Shown here piece by piece: positions 1 through 9,481 of a stretch of 32,610 nt of DNA. Position 1 is the first letter of the stretch, and every line of letters begins with the position of its first letter. The notes beneath the pieces are model-generated. The model had not been told where the DNA came from. It made no database searches and saw nothing but the letters and a program-made list of their open reading frames with translations. A program made the translations under genes and the position numbers. The DNA is from Cyanobacteria bacterium GSL.Bin1 (GTDB lineage Bacteria; Cyanobacteriota; Cyanobacteriia; Cyanobacteriales; Rubidibacteraceae), in NCBI GenBank assembly GCA_009909085.1, contig JAAANX010000076.1:1-32610 (forward strand). The letters are read 5' to 3'.

Positions 1-2
1 GC

Positions 3-101
3 ACTCGTCAAAAAGCGAAACGAGCTAGCATGGATGTGGCGTATTTGTTGCAAGTTCTTAACGCTTCGATTCCTTTATACTCTAACCTATTTGAGACCTA
101 A
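3..101 (+). CDS. C-terminal end of an unidentified protein (partial, runs off window start)
   Basis: An open frame enters from the left edge and ends at a TAA at 99-101. The last 32 residues are basic then hydrophobic (TRQKAKRASMDVAYLLQVLN...). I do not recognise the family. The overlapping frame that opens at position 34 looks like a cysteine- and leucine-rich chance translation, so this frame is the better guess. It could also be non-coding sequence. Confidence 0.25.
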   Translation, partial: TRQKAKRASMDVAYLLQVLNASIPLYSNLFET

Positions 102-340
102 ATTTTCTTGCGCTTACCCTGTTGCTACAACGCTTAGACTAGAAGTGATTTTTTTGAATTTCCCTGGCTTAGCCATTAGCTTTAAACATCCGATAAATGA
201 CAATAAACTCGTTGCTTGCAAGATTAAGATTATTTTATTAATTCTACCGAACTAAGTGGGCTAGATCAATGCGTAACATCCCCATTCAAGAAACACTTAA
301 ATATGTGTGAAAGTTAGGGCAGTTTTTTGATAATAAACTG

Positions 341-2137
341 TTATGTACCATTTTCCTTTAACAAAAATTCATCAAATTTTACGACCTGAGAATTGGGTTG
401 ACGAGTATCAAAATAGTAGCTGCTGACCGTTTGAGTCTCAGTGTCTAAAATACTAAACGCTGTAATGTCATTGCTCACAAGATAAGGTAATCTCTGACCA
501 TCATCGCTCAAAGGAGCAAGGGTTGGTACAACCGGTTTTAAGCCATTGGGATCTCCAGTCAGTGCATATTGCTCTTGATATTCTTCAGGAACATTGCGTT
601 GTTGATCCTCCCAATGCGCCCCATAGGTATTCCCCACATTCGATGATTCTAAATAATGGGTTTTTCCAGCTTGGAAACGATTCCACAGGTGAGAATGACC
701 AAAATAGACTAAATCGACACCCGCTGATTCCAGTAAAGGAACAACATCGCGAATTAAATAATCTTGATTGGGGGGATATTGGTAGCGAATGGCTTGAATT
801 TTTCCTGAGGCATCTTGTTGGATAATTTGCTCGGGATCGGTATAAGGCGGAACCACGTTTCCTCCCAAAGAATGGGGGGGATGGTGAAGCATGACAATCT
901 TATATTTAGCCTGTTGGAACGGTTGGCTTTGGACTTCTTGTTCCAACCATTGATATTGGGGAGTTCCTTTGGCAATGGGTTCAAAAATGATTTGTCCGTA
1001 TCCCCAAGCTTCAGGATCGTTTAAGTTAGCTTCCGCTTCGTGATACTTCCCGTTGGCATTGGCATCGAGAGACGGTTTCCGCCACATATTAGTTGCGTAG
1101 AGAACGACCAGGCGAATGTCACCAAAGGTCGTGGCGTAGTATTTTTCTTCTCCCGGGATGCTTTGAGGAAGCGTGAAGATTTCTTGGTAGGTATCCGTAT
1201 TGTAAGAATTCGCTTTAATCCAGTCTGTCTTAACCTTGGGGTCTTGCCGAGAATTGATTGTTTGGGCGTTTTGTTGGTAGAGTTGTTCGGCAACGGCTTT
1301 CGGAAACGCATCATTAAATTGCTGGTTAAGGCTGGCTGATCCCGAAAAACGTCCCATCACTTCATGATTGCCGATCGCGGGATATAAAGGGACATGTTGA
1401 ATGAGTTCGCCGCCGGTATAAGTGGTTTCAGTCTCGTTTTTTTCCAATTGATAGTTGGCATTCCCCTGTAAACAAGGAAAAAAAGCACCGCCGCGGCTGT
1501 CATCAAACCATTCCGAGGCGCGATCGGGAACATTAACCAGATCCCCGGCGACCAATACCGCATCGATTTTGGGAATCGTTTCCGCAACTTTCTGTAAATT
1601 AGCAGCTGTCATCGGCTTTTGCTGATGGTCAGACGTGAGTAAAATCTTAAGCGGTTTTCCTGGCGGTGGTGCGGGAGATAAGCTAAACTGACGGCTTCTC
1701 AGCGTTTGACCGTCTTCTTTCTTGCTGGTTATGTAGTAAGGAAACCGTTCCTCAGCAGAGAGATGAGTCGCTTGTGCTTCATGACGCCAGATTTCTCGAA
1801 AGAGGGGTTCTTGGGAAACTTCGCTGCTGAAATGAGGGACATGGGACTCTTGATCCTCGCGAACGCGGGTGAGTTTTCGCGTCGTTGCTGTGACTTTTTG
1901 TTCTAGGGAATTGCCATAGGTTAAAGTATGTTCCACTCCTGGAAATTCTGTAAACCAAATCACCCGTACAGAATCGGCAGTCGGAAGTTGCAGAAAGGGG
2001 TCACTCAAGAGACCAGAATTGGGAGAACGATTAGGAGTAGACATATCTTGGGGGTCGCGATCGCTAACCAGGAAAATAGTAGCACTCACAACGGCAATGA
2101 GAAGGAATAGTGGAAGGAAATAGAAACGCGCCAACAT
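341..2137 (-). CDS. Membrane-anchored calcineurin-like metallophosphoesterase (purple acid phosphatase-like)
   Basis: The 598-residue protein starts with a hydrophobic segment (about residues 5-24) that should act as a signal anchor or signal peptide, so the enzyme probably works outside the cytoplasmic membrane. Residues about 50-155 resemble the fibronectin-like N-terminal domain of purple acid phosphatases. The metallophosphoesterase motifs follow in order: TSDHQQK (D170), GDLV (D199), GNHE (256-259), LHHPPH, and GHSHLW near the C-terminus. Together these form the usual two-metal site. The first motif has D-H-Q rather than D-x-H spacing, a mild departure. Substrate is unknown; phosphomonoester or phosphodiester scavenging is an inference. 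The gene is monocistronic by appearance, with 186 bp of AT-rich sequence between its start and the end of menD. Confidence 0.85.
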   Translation of the reverse strand: MLARFYFLPLFLLIAVVSATIFLVSDRDPQDMSTPNRSPNSGLLSDPFLQLPTADSVRVIWFTEFPGVEHTLTYGNSLEQKVTATTRKLTRVREDQESHVPHFSSEVSQEPLFREIWRHEAQATHLSAEERFPYYITSKKEDGQTLRSRQFSLSPAPPPGKPLKILLTSDHQQKPMTAANLQKVAETIPKIDAVLVAGDLVNVPDRASEWFDDSRGGAFFPCLQGNANYQLEKNETETTYTGGELIQHVPLYPAIGNHEVMGRFSGSASLNQQFNDAFPKAVAEQLYQQNAQTINSRQDPKVKTDWIKANSYNTDTYQEIFTLPQSIPGEEKYYATTFGDIRLVVLYATNMWRKPSLDANANGKYHEAEANLNDPEAWGYGQIIFEPIAKGTPQYQWLEQEVQSQPFQQAKYKIVMLHHPPHSLGGNVVPPYTDPEQIIQQDASGKIQAIRYQYPPNQDYLIRDVVPLLESAGVDLVYFGHSHLWNRFQAGKTHYLESSNVGNTYGAHWEDQQRNVPEEYQEQYALTGDPNGLKPVVPTLAPLSDDGQRLPYLVSNDITAFSILDTETQTVSSYYFDTRQPNSQVVKFDEFLLKENGT

Positions 2138-2323
2138 AAGAGAGCAAAGTGTTGGTCTTTGATGAAATTACTTTAGGAAAATTCTAGCTAATCAAAAATT
2201 AAGACTTGGGTTTTGGCTCATCGATTATATTTTTAACTAAGTGGTTATATAGTCGATATATTATTGCTTAAACACCATATTTCGTCTTGGATTCAACGGA
2301 GTGATTGTAGACGGAAGGGGGAC

Positions 2324-4027
2324 TTAATCATTGATGTTCCGCCATTGTTGGCTTTGCTTGCGGTTCGTGTGCAGTTCTAAGACTCGTATGCCTATTTTGG
2401 GTAAAGGGTCTAATAATATGCTTAATTCTTGCCAGTTGCTAATGAGTTTATGTTCAATCTCGTAAGTTGCACAGAGCTTTGAAAAGTCAATATTTTGAGG
2501 TGTGGCAAAATAGTCTTCAAATACATCGGGAAATTCGGCAATCGGGAGCATCTCAAAAATCCCACCCCCATTATTGTTGACTAAAACAATGGTGAGATGA
2601 CCTTGGAAGTGGTGACGAGATAAAAAACCATTACTATCATGCAGCAGCGCTAAATCCCCAGTTAAACAAACCGCACTTTTGTGGTTGTGAGCAATGCCTA
2701 AGGCAGTGGAAAGGGTGCCATCAATCCCATTCGCCCCTCGATTAAATAAGGGATAAATTTGACGTTGATTCGGTTGCCAGAACCACTCGACATCCCGAAC
2801 TGGTAGACTATTCGCAATCAATAACGGTGTATTTTTAGGAAGAGTTTGGGATAGGAACCAGGCAATCTTCGGTTCAATCAGTTCTTCCGTCTGATTAAAC
2901 TGATGATCGATTCGCGATCGCGTTGTGTTTTCTAAGGATAACCACTGTTTTTGGTAAGCGGATAAAGCAGGTAAAGCAGTGGGAAGCGGACCAAGATTAT
3001 AAATTGTCGTGTGTAGGGGAATTGTTTTCTGATGCAGCGGATCGAGGTTTTCTCCTCGGTCGTTAATCAGCCAAGATTGGGGAGAAATTTGGTCTAACCA
3101 ACTGCGAAGGGTTTTGCTGGTGGGAAAAGCACCAATTTGGATGACCATTTCTGGTGTGAGATGAGCAGCAGTCTCTGAATTGCGCAAAATGAAATCATAA
3201 GTCGAAATCAGATTCGGAACCAAATGAGCATAATTTCTAACCGGAGAAAGTCCTTCGGCTAAGACAACCCAGCCCAAACCATTGGCTAAATGCGCGATCG
3301 CGCGACAATACGCTTCTGGATCTAACGGTTGCTCCACCCCAGCGATAATAATCCCCCGCTCACAGTTTTGCCAAGTTGACCACGGTAAAGGCTGTTGCAG
3401 ACTAGGTTTTAGGGGAGGAACTAAATGAGAAAAAAACGCCTCAAAGTCTGAAGCCGTTACTGCGAGGGGATCCTGTTCCGTTGGGGCAAGGGGATCGCAA
3501 AACGGACAATTGAGATGAACCGCACCAGGAAGGGGAAAGCGCGATCGCGCCACCGCCTGCACCAGGGTTTGTCGCAAATACCGTAAGGCTGCGATCTCGG
3601 CACTGGGCAATGCCAATTCTGCCTGCCAACTGGGATAATTGCCATACAGTCGCTGTTGGTCAATGGTTTGTCCACTATGACAATGACGCAACGCTGGCGG
3701 ACGATCTGCGGTGAGAACAAGCAACGGCACTCCACTTTCCCTCGCTTCAATCACAGCGGGATAAAAGTTTGCCCCTGCTGTGCCAGAGGTACAAACTAAA
3801 GCAGTGGGCATCCCGGTTATTTTGCCTCGACCCAAAGCAAAAAATGCGGCGGAACGTTCATCCAAGATCGGAATTGCTTCAATGGCAGGATGTTTAGCAA
3901 ATGCCACTGTAAGAGGGCTAGAGCGAGACCCCGGACAAACCACTGCTGTGGTAACGCCTAAGCAAGAGAGCGTTTCCACTAACACTGAACTCCAGAGTGT
4001 ATTCACATTACGAAAATCCAAATTCAT
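2324..4027 (-). CDS. menD: MenD, 2-succinyl-5-enolpyruvyl-6-hydroxy-3-cyclohexene-1-carboxylate synthase
   Basis: This is a ThDP-dependent enzyme that joins 2-oxoglutarate and isochorismate in the phylloquinone/menaquinone pathway; cyanobacteria use it for the photosystem I quinone. The 567-residue length is normal. The N-terminal Pyr domain has VCPGSRSSPLT near residue 30, and the C-terminal PP domain has the Mg-ThDP motif GDLALLHDSNG followed by NNNGGGIF. It lies 53 bp behind fabG on the same strand. That gap consists of heptamer repeats whose last unit contains the menD ATG. There is no Shine-Dalgarno sequence, and an in-frame TGA six bases upstream excludes an earlier start. Confidence 0.95.
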   Translation of the reverse strand: MNLDFRNVNTLWSSVLVETLSCLGVTTAVVCPGSRSSPLTVAFAKHPAIEAIPILDERSAAFFALGRGKITGMPTALVCTSGTAGANFYPAVIEARESGVPLLVLTADRPPALRHCHSGQTIDQQRLYGNYPSWQAELALPSAEIAALRYLRQTLVQAVARSRFPLPGAVHLNCPFCDPLAPTEQDPLAVTASDFEAFFSHLVPPLKPSLQQPLPWSTWQNCERGIIIAGVEQPLDPEAYCRAIAHLANGLGWVVLAEGLSPVRNYAHLVPNLISTYDFILRNSETAAHLTPEMVIQIGAFPTSKTLRSWLDQISPQSWLINDRGENLDPLHQKTIPLHTTIYNLGPLPTALPALSAYQKQWLSLENTTRSRIDHQFNQTEELIEPKIAWFLSQTLPKNTPLLIANSLPVRDVEWFWQPNQRQIYPLFNRGANGIDGTLSTALGIAHNHKSAVCLTGDLALLHDSNGFLSRHHFQGHLTIVLVNNNGGGIFEMLPIAEFPDVFEDYFATPQNIDFSKLCATYEIEHKLISNWQELSILLDPLPKIGIRVLELHTNRKQSQQWRNIND

Positions 4028-4079
4028 TAGTCATTGGTCATTGGTCATTAGTCATTAGTCATTGGTCACTGGTCACTGC
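4024..4079. repeat. Heptanucleotide short tandem repeat (TCATTGG/TCATTAG x8) between fabG and menD
   Basis: Eight consecutive 7-bp units, TCATTRG with two TCACTG variants, fill the space between the fabG stop and the menD start. On the menD strand the unit reads CYAATGA, so an ATG recurs every seven bases and the last one is the menD start codon. The same heptamer in opposite orientation occurs at 9417-9479. Arrays of this kind are known in cyanobacteria as short tandemly repeated repetitive (STRR) sequences. Confidence 0.9.
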
Positions 4080-4080
4080 T

Positions 4081-4836
<756 letters not shown>

Positions 4837-4923
4837 CTAATTAATCTTTATCTTAAATCCAATGAGCAACCTCTAGCGTCCTAGAAATCGCGACAAAAAT
4901 CAATAGAAAAAGTGTGATTAGTT

Positions 4924-4952
4924 ACTTGATGCACCCCGGAATCCGATACAAT
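4924..4952 (+). promoter_or_regulatory. Candidate sigma-70-type promoter of murA
   Basis: A good -10 hexamer TACAAT lies at 4947-4952, with the -35-like ACTTGA 17 bp upstream (4924-4929). Transcription would start near 4959, leaving a leader of 20-50 nt before the possible murA starts. The call rests on hexamer similarity and position only. Confidence 0.45.
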
Positions 4953-4981
4953 CAAAACAACTTTTTCAGTTCTAATTTGTC

Positions 4982-6352
4982 TTGTGGTGTGTTTTTTTGG
5001 AGGATAGACCCATTAATTTACCAACTGATACCCAACCCCCTTCCGTCCTCAAGATTTGGGGCGAAAGCCAATTAAAAGGGCATGTCACCATTAGCGGGGC
5101 GAAAAATTCGGCTTTAGCGATTATGGCAGGAACCCTCTTGTGTCCTGGTGAATGCCGTTTGCGTAATATCCCGTCTCTTGTTGATATTAATCACATGGGA
5201 GATGTTTTATCGAGTTTGGGACTCAAGCTGAATCGCGACGGCGATACACTTGATATTAACGCTCAAGACGTCACGACTTCTAAGCCTCCCTATGAATTGG
5301 TTTCACGTTTACGGGCCAGTTTTTTTGTCATTGGTCCCTTATTAACTCGTTTAGGCGTGGCGCGAGTGCCTTTACCCGGCGGTTGCGCGATCGGGGCACG
5401 TCCCGTGGATCTCCATGTCCGAGGCTTAGAAGCCATGGGGGCAAAAGTCCGTATTGAACATGGCATTGTTTATGCCGATATTCCGGGCCGTCAAAATCGC
5501 CTCCAAGGTGCAGAGATTTATCTCGATTATCCCAGTGTCGGTGCCACGGAAACCATCTTAATGGCTGCTACGCTTGCGGAAGGGGAAACCCGCATTGAAA
5601 ATGCGGCTCGCGAACCGGAAGTGGTTGATTTAGCCAACTTCTGTATTGCGATGGGAGCGAAAATTCAAGGGGCAGGAACCAATACCATTACGATCTCTGG
5701 GGTTAAATCTCTGCATAGTGTGGATTATCCGATTATTCCAGATCGAATTGAAGCGGGCACTTTTTTGGTCGCTGGGGCCATTACCCATTGTGAAATTTCG
5801 TTATCACCGGTAATTCCCGAACATTTAACCCCGGTCATCGCTAAATTACGAGCGATGGGGGTACAAATTCTTAACGATGCACCAAACTGCTTACGTTTGG
5901 TTCCTGGTCCGCTTCACGGGACGGATATTGAAACTCTCCCTTATCCGGGTTTCCCCACTGATATGCAAGCGCAACTTATGGCACTGCTTGCCCTTAGCGA
6001 AGGAGATAGCGTGATTACAGAAACCGTATTTGAAAATCGTCTCCGTCATGTTGCTGAATTTAAACGTATGGGAGCAGATATTCGCCTAAAAGGTCAGCAA
6101 GCAATTATTCGGGGGGTTTCCATGTTGACCGGTGCCCCAGTTTTTGCCACTGACTTACGAGCTTCTGCTGCATTAGTGGTTGCCGGATTAGCAGCTAAGG
6201 GGATAACGACCATTCAAGGGCTACATCATCTTGATCGGGGTTATGATAATCTTGAAGAAAAGTTAAGTAGACTCGGGGCAAAATTACAACGGGTCAGCAT
6301 TGAGGAAACCGATCTTCGTGCAGAAGACTTGCTTGAAGCAGAGAAAGGCTAA
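4982..6352 (+). CDS. murA: MurA, UDP-N-acetylglucosamine 1-carboxyvinyltransferase
   Basis: This enzyme carries out the first committed step of peptidoglycan synthesis, enolpyruvyl transfer from PEP to UDP-GlcNAc in the cytoplasm. Visible motifs are the N-terminal GAKNSALAI, the active-site loop [13 protein letters not shown] carrying the PEP/fosfomycin-binding Cys (residue 135 from this start), FPTDMQAQ, and the C-terminal DLRASAALV. Length is 456 residues from the TTG at 4982, which is slightly long. No Shine-Dalgarno precedes that TTG or the TTG at 4997. A perfect GGAGG (4999-5003) lies 8 nt before an ATT at 5012, so translation may really begin there and give 446 residues. Confidence 0.94.
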   Translation: MWCVFLEDRPINLPTDTQPPSVLKIWGESQLKGHVTISGAKNSALAIMAGTLLCPGECRLRNIPSLVDINHMGDVLSSLGLKLNRDGDTLDINAQDVTTSKPPYELVSRLRASFFVIGPLLTRLGVARVPLPGGCAIGARPVDLHVRGLEAMGAKVRIEHGIVYADIPGRQNRLQGAEIYLDYPSVGATETILMAATLAEGETRIENAAREPEVVDLANFCIAMGAKIQGAGTNTITISGVKSLHSVDYPIIPDRIEAGTFLVAGAITHCEISLSPVIPEHLTPVIAKLRAMGVQILNDAPNCLRLVPGPLHGTDIETLPYPGFPTDMQAQLMALLALSEGDSVITETVFENRLRHVAEFKRMGADIRLKGQQAIIRGVSMLTGAPVFATDLRASAALVVAGLAAKGITTIQGLHHLDRGYDNLEEKLSRLGAKLQRVSIEETDLRAEDLLEAEKG

Positions 6353-6496
6353 GTAGTACAAGAAAATGGGGAAGTTAAGGCAAGCTTCAAGTTCCAACTT
6401 CTCCTTTGTCTTGGTTTCCCCTCAGCTTGGGATTAGGCATAATAGAGGTAAGATGCCTTTTTTCCTTTTGCTAGACTAGTTTCCCCCTGCTAAACG

Positions 6497-7000
6497 ATGA
6501 CAGTAACAGAAAGCCACACTCAGCAAATGTATCGTCAAGAGGAAGTTCAAGAAATCTTGCAACTCGCGATCGCGCAACAGTCGAATCAAGGAGAATTCAC
6601 TCGCGATCAACTCTTTGAAATGGCGACCGAGTTAGATATTCCTCTGACAACCATCCAAGCTGCCGAAAAAGCCTGGTTAGACCAGCAACTTGAAGCGCAA
6701 AAACGTAAAGCCTTTGATAACTATCGTTGGCATCAAATTAAGCAAAAAATAGGCAAATATCTCATTGTGAATGCCTTTCTCGTTACGCTTGATCTCCTCA
6801 AAGACAGCACCCTGAATTGGTCACTGTTTATCCTCTTAATTTGGGGACTCTTTCTTTCTCTAGAAGTTTGGAAAGCCTATCACCTCGAAGGAGAAGAATA
6901 TGACCGCGCTTTTGAAAGCTGGAAGCGCAAATATGAACTGCGACGTTCGGCGAAAATGCTTTGGCAAACCTTCAAGGAAAAATTAGCGAGTCATTCTTGA
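6497..7000 (+). CDS. 2TM domain-containing membrane protein
   Basis: The 167-residue protein has a helical, Gln-rich N-terminal half with no recognised catalytic motif. A pair of hydrophobic segments follows (about residues 87-103 and 109-126, separated by a short polar turn), and a basic amphipathic tail ends the protein. This layout matches the 2TM domain family common in cyanobacteria, often at the end of an HTH-like or SHOCT-like N-terminus. Function is unknown. The last 10 bp overlap the 3' end of the convergent amidase gene, so there is no separate terminator. A CATAAT (6438-6443) could serve as its -10 element. Confidence 0.7.
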   Translation: MTVTESHTQQMYRQEEVQEILQLAIAQQSNQGEFTRDQLFEMATELDIPLTTIQAAEKAWLDQQLEAQKRKAFDNYRWHQIKQKIGKYLIVNAFLVTLDLLKDSTLNWSLFILLIWGLFLSLEVWKAYHLEGEEYDRAFESWKRKYELRRSAKMLWQTFKEKLASHS

Positions 7001-8424
7001 ATCATTCCTGATTGATGATTAATAATCCCCTCTCGTTCTAAAACACTTGCCAGTCGCAATAACAAAGCTTCATTATAAGGAGACGCAATCAGTTGCACTC
7101 CCAGGGGAAGCGTGCCAGGGGAATAAATAGGAACTGATAAAACCGGTAGCCCCACAAACGAAATCGGTTGCGTAAAGCGTCCGAGATGCGGACGAACTTT
7201 TACCGTTTCTCCAGCAATTTCAATTGTTTTTTGCCCTAATTTCGGTGCCACACAAGGCGTCGTTGGCGCGAGAATAATATCAAACTGTTGAAACACTTCT
7301 CGCAGGCGATCACGATACCAGCTGCGAAATCGTTGCGCCTGATGATACCATTGACTGGGAATTAAAGCTCCTGCTAAAAAGCGATCGCGCGTTGCCGGAT
7401 CAAAGTCTTGGGGACGTGACTTTAAGGCAGCTAGATGTTGAGACGCGCCTTCAGTTGCGGTAATAATATAGGCGGCTGCTTTCGCCCGTTCCGATTCCGG
7501 TAGCGTCACGCGCTTAGCAGTTCCCAATCCTCTTGCCAGTTCCTCTACGGCTGCTAGGGCTTCGGGTTGTGCCCCTGTTGCAAAATATCCATCTGCCACC
7601 GCAACCCGCACATCGCGAATTCCCAAATTTAGCTGCGGTAAACAAGGCTCTGGGGGATGCTTCGTCAACACCGGATCCTCGATATCTTCTCCTTGCAGTA
7701 AATCCATGACCGTTGCCAAATCCCGCACGGATCGCGCAAAAATCCCCAGGTGGTCGAGACTATCACTGAGTAAAACCGTTCCTGCCCGCGACAGTCGTCC
7801 GTAGGTTGGTTTCAGCCCATATACCCCACATAAAGCCGCGGGAACCCGCACCGAACCATTGGTATCGGAACCGAGGGCAAGGGGAAGTAATCCTGCTGCC
7901 ACTGCGGCTGCTGAAGCCCCAGAGGAACCGCCGGTAATCCGAGAGGAATCATGAGGATTCGGGGTTGCCCCATAATGGCTGTTTTCGGTAACAAAGCCGT
8001 AGGCATATTCATCCATATTCAATGCCCCGACTAAAACCGCCCCCGCTTGCTTTAAGCGCGCGATCGCGGTGGCATCTTTAGTCGCCGGCGGCTGTTCGGC
8101 GTTAATCTTTGCCCCTGCTAACGTGGTCAGCCCAGCAATATTAAATAAATTCTTGACCCCAAATGGGACTCCTGTCAAAATCCCTAACGGACTCCCTTGC
8201 TCGATATGACGATCAATCGAGTGGGCTTGCTTTTGCGCTGCCTGTTCAGTAATCGTTGTAAAACAATTCCGCGCGGGATTTTCCGCTTCAATGCGAGCGA
8301 GGATTGCTGTAATAACTTCTGTTGCCGTGCAGTGGCGATGACGAATTGCCTGCGCGATCGCAACGGCATCAAGGGTTTTCCAATCGGCATCCATAGGGAA
8401 ACACCCCAACTGCTTCACTTGCAT
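6991..8424 (-). CDS. AtzE/GatA-type amidase-signature hydrolase
   Basis: This is an amidase-signature enzyme of 477 residues with a complete Ser-Ser-Lys triad: the Lys in GVKNLF (K91), the GGSSGAS loop (165-171), and the nucleophile Ser in GSDTNGSVR (S191). The wording GVPFGVKNLFNIAGLTTLAG and SDTNGS is closest to the AtzE branch (1-carboxybiuret/biuret-type amidohydrolases) rather than GatA. That assignment is from remembered family patterns. No AtzG or AtzF partner is visible here. It is 21 bp downstream of the OmpA-like gene on the same strand and may be cotranscribed. Met11 (MDADWKTLD) is an alternative start nearer to the usual family N-terminus. Confidence 0.8.
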   Translation of the reverse strand: MQVKQLGCFPMDADWKTLDAVAIAQAIRHRHCTATEVITAILARIEAENPARNCFTTITEQAAQKQAHSIDRHIEQGSPLGILTGVPFGVKNLFNIAGLTTLAGAKINAEQPPATKDATAIARLKQAGAVLVGALNMDEYAYGFVTENSHYGATPNPHDSSRITGGSSGASAAAVAAGLLPLALGSDTNGSVRVPAALCGVYGLKPTYGRLSRAGTVLLSDSLDHLGIFARSVRDLATVMDLLQGEDIEDPVLTKHPPEPCLPQLNLGIRDVRVAVADGYFATGAQPEALAAVEELARGLGTAKRVTLPESERAKAAAYIITATEGASQHLAALKSRPQDFDPATRDRFLAGALIPSQWYHQAQRFRSWYRDRLREVFQQFDIILAPTTPCVAPKLGQKTIEIAGETVKVRPHLGRFTQPISFVGLPVLSVPIYSPGTLPLGVQLIASPYNEALLLRLASVLEREGIINHQSGMIQE

Positions 8425-8445
8425 GACTATACCATCATTTCTCCG

Positions 8446-9336
8446 TTAGCGGTTATTATTCCCAATTTGCTCCTCCCAAGCTGTCGATTGCAGTAATCGC
8501 ATTTCAATGCGACGACGACGTTCATCTTCACGGGTTTCCGGGGAAGTATCAAGGGTGTGGTTTGGTTTTAACATTTGACCGGCTGAATAAGGGAGAAAAT
8601 ATTCAATTTGAGTTAATCGTCCTTCCCGTTGCGCTTGTTTGAAATAGCGAATAATGGCCAGGGCTCGCATCATCCCTAAATCAAGGTTGCTACCGGGGAC
8701 TAAACTCGGCGTTTCTTGTTGATTAAAAGCACTAATGAGTTCTTCATCTAAATTAGATTGCCCACTATTAACCGGTAAACTATCCGTATGTCCAATGACT
8801 TCAATGGCATCACAATTACACTGTCGGCTTTGACGCTCTAAGACAGGAATAATCCGGTTATCTAATGCCCGTTGAAAAGCGGGAGAGATTGCTGCTGATC
8901 CCACTGCGAAGCGATAACTTTGATTCTGTTCCGAGAGAATAATAATCGGTGGACTTTCCGGTGTTTTAGCTAGCGCTTCTCGTGCTTTTACCAACTGTTC
9001 TTGCAACTCGGACACTTCTTCTGCTGTTGCTTCGGCTGCAGCCAATTTGGCTTCTAAGTCTTCAACTTTTTCCGCTTCTTCTTGCAACGATTCTACTTTT
9101 TCTTCCAAAGCAGACACTTCTGCTGCTGTGTCTCTAGCCGCAGCGAGTTGTCGTTGTAAACGAGGCACTTGATTGGCTGTCGCTTGCGCTTGTGCTAATT
9201 TTTTTTCTAATTCTGGAACTTGACTCGCCACACGCTCCGTTTGCAGTAAATCTAACCGTAATAAAACAAAAAAGATCACAAAAATAAAGGCGAGAAAAGA
9301 AAAAATTTCAGAATATTTCAGAAATTTAGGATTCAT
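8446..9336 (-). CDS. OmpA/MotB-domain protein with N-terminal anchor and repeat coiled coil
   Basis: The 296-residue protein has one N-terminal membrane helix (residues 11-26), then a coiled-coil stalk made of five tandem 17-residue repeats (40-124), then an OmpA-like peptidoglycan-binding domain from about 140. That domain includes IEVIGHTDSLPVN and a C-terminal RRRRIEMRL. This layout is that of a periplasmic anchor resembling MotB or the 'B' subunit of ExbB/MotA-like motors. No MotA-like partner lies nearby. The downstream neighbour is the amidase gene, 21 bp away. Peptidoglycan binding is inferred from the domain; the partner is unknown. Confidence 0.8.
   Translation of the reverse strand: MNPKFLKYSEIFSFLAFIFVIFFVLLRLDLLQTERVASQVPELEKKLAQAQATANQVPRLQRQLAAARDTAAEVSALEEKVESLQEEAEKVEDLEAKLAAAEATAEEVSELQEQLVKAREALAKTPESPPIIILSEQNQSYRFAVGSAAISPAFQRALDNRIIPVLERQSRQCNCDAIEVIGHTDSLPVNSGQSNLDEELISAFNQQETPSLVPGSNLDLGMMRALAIIRYFKQAQREGRLTQIEYFLPYSAGQMLKPNHTLDTSPETREDERRRRIEMRLLQSTAWEEQIGNNNR
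8965..9219 (-). repeat. Five tandem 51-bp units coding 17-residue coiled-coil repeats
   Basis: Residues 40-124 of the OmpA-like protein divide exactly into five 17-mers beginning V[PSE]xLxxxL (VPELEKKL, VPRLQRQL, VSALEEKV, VEDLEAKL, VSELQEQL). Each ends in an Ala/Glu-rich stretch. No unit has gained or lost a residue. Confidence 0.85.
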
Positions 9337-9416
9337 TACGCAAGTCTGATGAAGGGGAGAAAGGATGACCAGCTTCTAAGAAGGAGAGGGGGAGACAAAG
9401 AGAATTTTTTATTGCC

Positions 9417-9479
9417 TAATGACCAATGACCAATGACCAATGACCAATGACCAATGACTAATGACCAATGACCAATCAC
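9417..9479. repeat. Heptanucleotide short tandem repeat (CAATGAC x9)
   Basis: Nine 7-bp units, CAATGAC with TAATGAC and CAATCAC variants, lie 2 bp beyond the stop of the VOC gene. They are upstream of the OmpA-like gene. They are the reverse complement of the array at 4024-4079. Confidence 0.9.
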
Positions 9480-9481
9480 CA

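Noticed and set aside
34..255. 73-residue + strand frame MWRICCKFLTLRFLY...
   Set aside because: It has low-complexity hydrophobic and cysteine-rich wording and no ribosome binding site. A different frame ending at 101 looks more protein-like.
6360..6420. Rho-independent terminator after murA
   Set aside because: GAAGTT/AACTTC and GGGGAA/TTCCCC can pair only over long loops, and no T-run follows. The support is too weak to list.
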